Origin: Chloroflexota bacterium
GTDB lineage: Bacteria > Chloroflexota > Anaerolineae > 4572-78
Assembly (NCBI GenBank): GCA_024278015.1
Contig: JAJRUC010000258.1
Location: 1-5,164, forward strand
Length of the DNA stretch: 5,164 nt
Direction: 5' to 3'
Positions 1-4,789 of the stretch are shown piece after piece; positions within the stretch are counted from its first letter, which is position 1, and every line of letters begins with the position of its first letter. The notes beneath the pieces are model-generated. The model ran no database searches. It worked only from the letters and a program-made list of their open reading frames with translations, and was not told the origin of the DNA. The position numbers were made by a program, and so were the translations under genes.

Positions 1-1437
1 ATCAACGCTATGGATATGCAGCTTCGCTACCTGGCCGCGCCGTTGGCTTTGGCCGCTGTCGGCGTACTGCTCTCTATTGTGGGCATTTATCTGGTGCGGG
101 CCAAAGAAGACGCCACCATGAGAGACCTGATGGGCGCCATCAACAACAGCATCACCTACAGTTCCATCGGCATTGCCATTGTGGCGCTGGGCATTGTTTA
201 CCTTTTGCAACTCGATAAACCGTTGATGCTTTGGTTGGCAATTGTAGCCGGTTTGGCCGTGGGCATTGTCATTGGCCGGGCCACCGAATACTACACCTCG
301 GACGAATACCGGCCCACCAAGGAAATTGCCGCGCAGGGCGAAACCGGCCCGGCCACCGTCATCATCAGCGGGCTGGCCGTCGGCATGGAATCAACCGGCA
401 TCCCGGTTTTGGCCGTGGCAATCGGCATTATCATCAGCTTTTACCTGCCCGGCGGAGCGCAAAATTCGCTGGTGGGCCTGTACGGCGTTGGTCTGGCAGC
501 CGTCAGTATGCTCTCTACCCTGGGCTTAACCCTGGCCACCGACGCCTACGGCCCCATTGCCGATAACGCCGGCGGCAACGCCGAAATGGCCGGCCTGCCG
601 GAAGAAGTTCGCCGCCGCACCGACCAACTCGACTCTGTGGGCAACACCACCGCCGCCACCGGCAAAGGCTTCGCCATCGGCTCGGCGGCTTTAACCGCCC
701 TGGCTCTGCTGGCCGCCTACCTGGAAGAAATCCGCTTTGGGCTGGAACATTTGGCCGGCATCACCACCGTCACCATCGCCGGTTATGGCGCGCCCGTTAA
801 AGTAGCCGAAATGACCCTGTCTGATTTTGCCGCATATTACAACGTCACCCTGTTGAACCCGGCAGTGCTGGTGGGCATCTTCGCCGGCGCAGCCACCGTC
901 TTCTACTTCTCGGCCATGACCATGAAGGCCGTGGGCCGCGCCGCCGGAGATATGGTGCAGGAAGTTCGTCGCCAGTTTAAGGAAATGCCCGGCATTTTAG
1001 AAGGCACAACCAAACCGGACTACGCCCGTTGTGTAGAAATCAGCACGGTAAGGGCGCAAAAAGAAATGGTGGCCCCCTCTGTGTTGGCAATTGCCGTACC
1101 GGTTGCCATCGGCGTGTTGTTCGGCGTAGCCGGGGTACTCGGCTTGCTGACCGGCGGGCTGGCAACCGGCTTTACCATGGCCGTGATGATGGCTAACGCC
1201 GGCGGGGCATGGGATAACGCCAAAAAATTGGTGGAAAAAGGAGCGCACGGCGGCAAAGGCTCACCCGTGCATAAAGCCACCGTGGTGGGCGATACCGTCG
1301 GCGACCCCTTCAAAGATACAACCGGCCCCTCGCTCAATATTCTCATCAAATTAATGTCGATGGTGTCTATTGTGTTTGCCGGTCTGATTTCCCAGGTTGG
1401 GCCGGGCGGTTTAATTGGCGCGTGGCTGGGCTTCTAA
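1..1437 (+). CDS. hppA: Membrane-bound K+-dependent-type ion-translocating pyrophosphatase, C-terminal part (5' end outside window)
   Basis: This integral membrane pump couples hydrolysis of pyrophosphate to H+ or Na+ export across the cytoplasmic membrane. The frame is open from base 1, so the ATG at 10 is internal. About 478 residues are present, against roughly 650-800 for the family. Counting from that ATG, family motifs appear in order: TEYYTSDEYRP (92-102), GLAVGMEST (121-129), DAYGPIADNAGGNAEMAG (178-195), GNTTAATGKG (211-220), NAGGAWDNAKK (396-406) and GDTVGDPFKDTTGPSLN (427-443). Asp/Lys residues in the last blocks belong to the Mg-PPi site. Many hydrophobic segments are visible, for example about 8-28, 48-68, 72-89, 117-145, 284-302, 355-380 and 445-463. 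Ala215 and Gly218 match the K+-dependent subclass, whose K+-independent relatives carry Lys and Thr there. The N-terminal part with the first PPi motif and the glutamate that helps separate H+ from Na+ pumps is missing, so the pumped ion cannot be assigned. An intrinsic terminator follows the stop. Confidence 0.97.
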   Translation: MNAMDMQLRYLAAPLALAAVGVLLSIVGIYLVRAKEDATMRDLMGAINNSITYSSIGIAIVALGIVYLLQLDKPLMLWLAIVAGLAVGIVIGRATEYYTSDEYRPTKEIAAQGETGPATVIISGLAVGMESTGIPVLAVAIGIIISFYLPGGAQNSLVGLYGVGLAAVSMLSTLGLTLATDAYGPIADNAGGNAEMAGLPEEVRRRTDQLDSVGNTTAATGKGFAIGSAALTALALLAAYLEEIRFGLEHLAGITTVTIAGYGAPVKVAEMTLSDFAAYYNVTLLNPAVLVGIFAGAATVFYFSAMTMKAVGRAAGDMVQEVRRQFKEMPGILEGTTKPDYARCVEISTVRAQKEMVAPSVLAIAVPVAIGVLFGVAGVLGLLTGGLATGFTMAVMMANAGGAWDNAKKLVEKGAHGGKGSPVHKATVVGDTVGDPFKDTTGPSLNILIKLMSMVSIVFAGLISQVGPGGLIGAWLGF

Positions 1438-1463
1438 CTTGCCCCGTTTTTGAACACCCCCTC

Positions 1464-1492
1464 AAAAGCCGACCCGCGTGGTCGGCTTTTTT
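1464..1492 (+). terminator. Rho-independent terminator after the pyrophosphatase gene
   Basis: An inverted repeat with arms AAAAGCCGACC (1464-1474) and GGTCGGCTTTT (1480-1490) forms an 11-bp stem with a 5-nt loop. It runs straight into a T-rich tract (1487-1492, then GTGTTTTT). It starts 26 nt after the stop codon at 1435-1437. The A-run on the left arm would give only a short T tract on the minus strand, so it should act mainly on the plus strand. It separates the pyrophosphatase transcript from the dehydrogenase gene. Confidence 0.88.
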
Positions 1493-1543
1493 GTGTTTTT
1501 CGGCAAACAGGACACAATACCGGCACGCATTAATCATAATTTG

Positions 1544-1550
1544 AAAGGAA
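1544..1550 (+). promoter_or_regulatory. Shine-Dalgarno site for the dehydrogenase gene
   Basis: AAAGGAA lies 6 nt before the ATG at 1557, a normal spacing. It fixes that ATG as the start of the dehydrogenase. No convincing sigma-70 promoter was found between the terminator and this site. Confidence 0.75.
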
Positions 1551-1556
1551 ACACCA

Positions 1557-2489
1557 ATGACCACAAAATGGACAACCCATGATATACCTGATTTAACCGG
1601 GAAAACCGCCGTTGTCACCGGCGCAAACAGCGGCACCGGCTTTGAAGCAACGCAGGCGTTGGCAAAAAAAGGGGCGCGCGTTATTATGGCCTGCCGCAGT
1701 GCGTCCAAAGGCAAAGACGCGCTGAAAGAAATCCAACGCAAATCTCCCGACGCTTCGATGGAATTGATGCACCTTGACCTGGCCAACCTGGCGGCTGTGC
1801 GCGGCTTTGCCGAAACCTTCGCCGCGCATTATGACCGGCTGGATATTTTATGCAACAACGCCGGGGTTATGGCCCTGCCCCCTCGCCAAACCGCCGACGG
1901 CTTCGAGATGCAGTTCGGCACCAACCACCTGGGCCACTTTGCCCTGACCGGCCTGCTGTTGCCCCTTTTGCTCAAAACGCCGCAAGCTCGCGTGGTAACG
2001 ATGAGCAGCAACCTGCATCGACAAGGCGTAATACGCTTCGATGATTTACAAGGACAACAATCGTATAAAAAATGGGTGGCCTACAGCCAAAGCAAACTGG
2101 CGAACCTGCTGTTTACCTACGAATTGCAACGCAAACTGGATATAGCCGGCGCATCGGTCATCAGCGTGGCCGCCCACCCCGGCTACGCCGCCACCAATCT
2201 GCAATACGCCGGGCCGCAAATGTCCGGTTCAACGCTGCAATTGCAGATAATGAAACTCGGCAACCTGGTGGCCCAATCCGCCGAAATGGGCGCCCTGCCC
2301 ATGCTGTACGCCGCCACCGCGCCCAATGTGCCGGGCGGAAGCTACTTTGGGCCGGGCGGTCTTATGGAATTTTGGGGCCATCCCACCCAGGTCCGCTCAA
2401 ACACCCGCTCCCACAATCGGGAAGACGCCGCCCGCTTGTGGCTGGTTTCAGAAGAGCTGACCGGCGTATCGTACCAGTTTGGACAATAG
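1557..2489 (+). CDS. Short-chain dehydrogenase/reductase, retinol-dehydrogenase/WWOX-like type
   Basis: This is a soluble NAD(P)-dependent oxidoreductase of 310 residues, a normal length for this SDR branch. The Rossmann cofactor loop TGANSGTG spans residues 21-28 (the family usually reads TGANSGIG). ACRS follows the second strand, and its arginine favours NADP(H) by family precedent. The NNAG motif is at 100-103. Catalytic Ser is in MSS at 149-151, and the catalytic Tyr and Lys are Y176 and K180 in YSQSK, followed by LANLLF. The long gap between serine and tyrosine, with FDDLQ between, is typical of the retinol dehydrogenase/protochlorophyllide reductase-like group. HPGYAATNL around 202-210 is the conserved post-catalytic loop. 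The start is supported by AAAGGAA at 1544-1550. A terminator lies upstream and a perfect hairpin downstream, so it is probably a single-gene unit. The substrate cannot be deduced: the family acts on retinoids, aldehydes, steroids and lipids, and no pathway partner is adjacent. Confidence 0.93.
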   Translation: MTTKWTTHDIPDLTGKTAVVTGANSGTGFEATQALAKKGARVIMACRSASKGKDALKEIQRKSPDASMELMHLDLANLAAVRGFAETFAAHYDRLDILCNNAGVMALPPRQTADGFEMQFGTNHLGHFALTGLLLPLLLKTPQARVVTMSSNLHRQGVIRFDDLQGQQSYKKWVAYSQSKLANLLFTYELQRKLDIAGASVISVAAHPGYAATNLQYAGPQMSGSTLQLQIMKLGNLVAQSAEMGALPMLYAATAPNVPGGSYFGPGGLMEFWGHPTQVRSNTRSHNREDAARLWLVSEELTGVSYQFGQ

Positions 2490-2494
2490 CTCTT

Positions 2495-2524
2495 CGCAGG
2501 GGCGCGACGCATCGCGCCCCTGCG
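2495..2524. repeat. Perfect 13-bp palindromic hairpin, REP-like or terminator
   Basis: Arm CGCAGGGGCGCGA (2495-2507) and its exact complement TCGCGCCCCTGCG (2512-2524) enclose the 4-nt loop CGCA. It begins 6 nt after the dehydrogenase stop (2487-2489). The stem is very GC-rich, but no T tract follows (GACCGGATTTCTC), so it is not a classical intrinsic terminator. It may protect the mRNA 3' end or pause polymerase. It may also be a copy of a dispersed palindromic element, since similar GGGGCGC-type palindromes are common in intergenic DNA of some bacteria. Only one copy is in this window. Confidence 0.8.
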
Positions 2525-2539
2525 ACCGGATTTCTCAAT

Positions 2540-2568
2540 TTGGCAACAAGAACGAATGTTCGTATAAT
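2540..2568 (+). promoter_or_regulatory. Near-consensus sigma-70 promoter for the radical SAM gene
   Basis: The -35 box TTGGCA (2540-2545, 5 of 6 consensus bases) is separated by exactly 17 bp from a perfect -10 box TATAAT (2563-2568). Transcription would start about 6-8 nt after the -10 box, at about 2574-2576. That coincides with the ATG at 2575, so the transcript would have almost no 5' leader. A LexA-like palindrome fills the spacer. The position directly before the radical SAM reading frame makes this its promoter rather than a chance match. Confidence 0.8.
2549..2562. promoter_or_regulatory. Putative LexA (SOS) operator of GAAC-N4-GTTC type
   Basis: The sequence AGAACGAATGTTCG contains GAAC (2550-2553), four bases, and GTTC (2558-2561). 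It differs from the Bacillus-type SOS box CGAAC-N4-GTTCG only at the first base. It sits inside the -35/-10 spacer and touches the -10 box, an ideal place for a repressor to block RNA polymerase. A second, overlapping inverted repeat ACGAA-TG-TTCGT (2552-2563) exists, so another dimeric regulator remains possible. The SOS reading is strengthened by the DNA-repair features of the downstream protein. No lexA gene is in the window, and binding is inferred. Confidence 0.65.
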
Positions 2569-2574
2569 ACCAGT

Positions 2575-2715
2575 ATGCGCACAATTATCGCCCCGGATGC
2601 AACTGAAAAGCTGAACCTCCTCAGCCGAACCGACCAGTTTGATTGCGACGGCGAACCGGCCCTTTCCCCCCGCGAACAGCGCAAGCGAGATTTTCTGGCC
2701 CAATCGGTAGTGTAG
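2575..2715 (+). pseudogene. N-terminal segment of the radical SAM gene, cut off by an in-frame TAG
   Basis: Forty-six codons run from the ATG at 2575 to the TAG at 2713-2715, in the same frame as the radical SAM CDS that begins with the next codon. The peptide contains DATEKLNLLSRTDQFD, which resembles the start of putative DNA-repair radical SAM proteins (an 'EKL-LLS...A-YD' opening, from memory of the family). The promoter spacing also points to 2575 as the true 5' end of the gene. The simplest reading is one gene of about 384 codons interrupted by a single amber codon, where one base change (for example TAG from TAC or TAT) would restore the frame. Alternatives are a 46-codon upstream ORF with reinitiation at GTG 2716, TAG readthrough, or a sequencing or assembly error. 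No Shine-Dalgarno is evident before 2575, as expected if the mRNA is leaderless. Confidence 0.55.
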
Positions 2716-3729
2716 GTGCTGCGCCCCGGCGGGCCGATGACCGTTTTACGGACGATGCAATCGAGCGCGTGCGAAAAAGATTGCCGTTACTGCCCTTTCC
2801 GGGCCGGGCGAAACAACATGCGGCGCGTCACCTTTTCGCCCGCCGAACTGGCCGCCGAGTTTAACCGCATCCAGCGAGCCGGGCTGGTAAAAGGGCTGTT
2901 TTTAAGCAGCGGCATCATCGGCGGCGGTCTCAAAACCATGGACCCCATCCTTGATACCGCCGCTATCTTACGCCAAAAATATAACTACCGGGGCTACATC
3001 CATCTGAAAATAATGCCCGGTGCGGAACAGGCTCAGGTTGAGCAGGCCATGCGCCTGGCCGACCGAATTTCCATCAATCTGGAAGGGGCCAACAGCCGGC
3101 GACTGGCTCACCTGGCCCCCCAAAAAAATATGCAAACCGACCTGCTGCCGGCTATGCGCTGGTACAAGGATTTGGAGCGCACCCTGCCGGCCGTGGTCAA
3201 ACGGCCCAGCATGGTCACCCAGTTTGTTATCGGCCCGGCAGGCGAAAGTGACCGGGAATTGCTGACCGGCGTCGAGTGGCTGTACCGGCGCCGCAGCCTG
3301 AGCCGGGCCTACTATTCCGCCTTCAGCCCCATGCCCGATACCCCGCTGGCAAACGCTCCCCGCCCGCCCGCCATGCGCCAACACCGGCTTTATCAGGCCG
3401 ATTGGCTGTTGCGTTTTTACGGCTTTCAGGCCGATGAACTCCCCTTTGCCGCCGACGGCAATTTACCCCTCACCCTGGACCCGAAACTGATGTGGGCGCA
3501 AGCGCATCTGGCTGCCGCGCCGGTGGAGGTGAACCGCGCCACGCGCACCGACCTGCTGCGCGTACCCGGCATTGGCCCCGGCAGCGCCCAGGCCATTTTG
3601 CAGGCTCGCAGCCGGGGCCGCTTGCGCCATTTGTCTGATTTAAAAATACTGGGCGCGGTCGCCAAACGCGCCGCACCCTTCATTTTGCTCAACGGTCGCA
3701 GACCGCCCCGGCAATTATCCCTGTTTTAA
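2716..3729 (+). CDS. Radical SAM protein with C-terminal helix-hairpin-helix, putative DNA modification/repair type
   Basis: The uninterrupted frame gives 337 residues from a GTG directly after the TAG; ATG 2737 is the other possible internal start, and neither has a good Shine-Dalgarno. CEKDCRYC (C19, C23, C26) is the CxxxCxxC loop that binds the 4Fe-4S cluster and SAM. LFLSSGIIGGG (61-71), YIHLKIMPGAE (94-104), ADRISINLEG (115-124) and YYSAFSPMPDTP (199-210) follow the strand order of the radical SAM barrel in the family often named 'putative DNA modification/repair radical SAM protein'. A helix-hairpin-helix DNA-binding domain covers about 270-322 (VNRATRTDLLRVPGIGPGSA). The last residues, RQLSLF, match a beta sliding-clamp-binding peptide. 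The promoter carries a LexA-like box. The full product probably starts at 2575, but a TAG intervenes. Relatives are often paired with a uracil-DNA-glycosylase-linked DUF4130-type protein; none is next to it here. The reaction and substrate are unknown. Confidence 0.88.
   Translation: MLRPGGPMTVLRTMQSSACEKDCRYCPFRAGRNNMRRVTFSPAELAAEFNRIQRAGLVKGLFLSSGIIGGGLKTMDPILDTAAILRQKYNYRGYIHLKIMPGAEQAQVEQAMRLADRISINLEGANSRRLAHLAPQKNMQTDLLPAMRWYKDLERTLPAVVKRPSMVTQFVIGPAGESDRELLTGVEWLYRRRSLSRAYYSAFSPMPDTPLANAPRPPAMRQHRLYQADWLLRFYGFQADELPFAADGNLPLTLDPKLMWAQAHLAAAPVEVNRATRTDLLRVPGIGPGSAQAILQARSRGRLRHLSDLKILGAVAKRAAPFILLNGRRPPRQLSLF
3712..3726 (+). other. C-terminal QLSLF beta sliding-clamp-binding motif
   Basis: The final five codons before the TAA encode Gln-Leu-Ser-Leu-Phe, identical to the canonical bacterial clamp-binding pentapeptide QL(S/D)LF seen in DNA polymerases and repair proteins. 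It follows a Pro/Arg-rich linker (NGRRPPR) after the helix-hairpin-helix domain. The motif is therefore on a flexible tail at the extreme C-terminus, where functional clamp motifs commonly lie. Clamp binding is inferred from the match. Confidence 0.7.
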
Positions 3730-4775
3730 GCCGCCCCCCGTTTTTGGGCCACCATTTCGGCGATGATGGACACCGCCACTTCCGGCGGCCCTTGCGCCCG
3801 CAACTTCAAGCCGACGGGCGCGTGGATGCGGTCAATTTGCTCGCGGGACAGGCCCATACGCAACAACGCTTTCACCCGCCGGGCGTGCGTTCTGCGGGAA
3901 CCAAGCGCCCCCACGTACCGGGCCGGGCTGTTCAGGGCCACCATCAGGGCCGGGTTATCGAATTTTTCATCGTGACTCAACACAACCACATAACAGCCCT
4001 CATCCAGCGACAGGGCGGTCAGCGCCTCGGCGGGCCAGCCCACAATCACTTCATCGGCGTGAGGAAATCTTTCGCGCGAAGCAAAAACCGGGCGGGCATC
4101 CACCACAATCGTGGTAAAGCCCAACTCATTGGCGAAGGTGGTCAACGGGCCGGCAATATGCACCGCCCCCACCATAATCAGACGCGGCGGCGGCAAATAC
4201 ACATCCACAAAAACATCAAAAGTTTGGTCATCTATTTGAAATAAATGGCGGCCCGCCTGCTGATTGCGTATGGCCCCGGCGGCGCGAGCGGCAACCTGCC
4301 CGTCCAGGGCCGCATGGCCCAGGCTCCCCTCGCGGCGACCATCGGGCCACAGCAGCAATTTTGCGCCCGCGCGGGGGCCGTCAAGCAGCGTTGCCAGTAC
4401 CAGCAGCTTGCCCTGCCCCACCGCCGAAAAGAACACCCCGGTCAGGGCCGGGTTTTGAGGCCAGGGCAGCGGCTCTACAAACACCTCAATTGTGCCGCCG
4501 CAGGCCAGGCCGACGGTTTCGGCCATCAAGTCGTCTGAAATACCGTAGGGCAGCAGTTTGGGCCAATTGTGTTCGATGACCGCCAACCCGGCTTCAAACA
4601 CATTGCCTTCCACGCAGCCCCCGCTAACCGACCCCCGCATCTCTCCCCCGGCTGAAATAACCATTTTTGAGCCTAACGCGCGCGGCGCAGAACCGTACAC
4701 CTTGACCACGGTTGCCAGCGCTACCTGCCGGCCCGCTTGCCGCCATGTATCAATCACCGGCAAAAATTCTCTCAT
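3726..4775 (-). CDS. xdhC: XdhC/CoxI family protein (molybdenum cofactor insertion/maturation factor)
   Basis: The product has 349 residues. XdhC-family proteins bind molybdenum cofactor and help sulfurate and deliver it to xanthine dehydrogenase-family molybdoenzymes in the cytoplasm; CoxI members serve CO dehydrogenase-type enzymes. The N-terminal XdhC/CoxI domain (about 1-105) shows GSAPRALGSKMVI (28-40), RGSVSGGCVEG (47-57, with Cys54) and ACGGTIEVFVEP (91-102, with Cys92). The C-terminal Rossmann-type domain (about 197-345) shows LIMVGAVHIAGPL, IVVDARPVFASRERFP, YVVVLSHDEKFD, YVGALGSRRTHARR and IHAPVGLKL, ending in a helix AVSIIAEMVAQKRG. The nucleotide-binding loop reads GAVHIA where many members have GAGHxA. 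Start ATG at 4775 is supported by GGAG 6 nt upstream. It lies 14 nt after the phosphofructokinase stop, so the two are probably co-transcribed. Its stop overlaps that of the convergent radical SAM gene. No molybdoenzyme gene is in the window, so the client is unknown. Confidence 0.92.
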   Translation of the reverse strand: MREFLPVIDTWRQAGRQVALATVVKVYGSAPRALGSKMVISAGGEMRGSVSGGCVEGNVFEAGLAVIEHNWPKLLPYGISDDLMAETVGLACGGTIEVFVEPLPWPQNPALTGVFFSAVGQGKLLVLATLLDGPRAGAKLLLWPDGRREGSLGHAALDGQVAARAAGAIRNQQAGRHLFQIDDQTFDVFVDVYLPPPRLIMVGAVHIAGPLTTFANELGFTTIVVDARPVFASRERFPHADEVIVGWPAEALTALSLDEGCYVVVLSHDEKFDNPALMVALNSPARYVGALGSRRTHARRVKALLRMGLSREQIDRIHAPVGLKLRAQGPPEVAVSIIAEMVAQKRGAA

Positions 4776-4781
4776 CGTAAT

Positions 4782-4785
4782 CTCC
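4782..4785 (-). promoter_or_regulatory. Shine-Dalgarno site for the XdhC family gene
   Basis: On the minus strand GGAG lies 6 nt before the ATG at 4775, inside the 14-nt gap after the phosphofructokinase stop. This supports the chosen start and translation from a shared mRNA. Confidence 0.7.
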
Positions 4786-4789
4786 GGCG

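Noticed and set aside
997..1349. Minus-strand open frames inside the pyrophosphatase gene
   Set aside because: They lie opposite strongly conserved membrane pyrophosphatase motifs and have Pro/Ala/His-rich shadow composition with no recognisable domain.
1491..1540. Possible promoter for the SDR gene (TTGTGT with ACAATA 17 bp later, or CATAAT at 1535-1540)
   Set aside because: The first pair is weak and lies in the terminator's T tract. CATAAT has no -35 partner and would place the transcript start on the Shine-Dalgarno.
2479..2574. Possible earlier start (ATG 2479) for the radical SAM frame
   Set aside because: It lies inside the end of the SDR gene, the translated stretch crosses the hairpin and promoter, it has no ribosome site and does not resemble the family's N-terminus.
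2713..2715. TAG read as pyrrolysine
   Set aside because: The codon sits at an N-terminal, non-catalytic position, and no pyrrolysine genes are visible. Mutation, error or internal start are simpler explanations.
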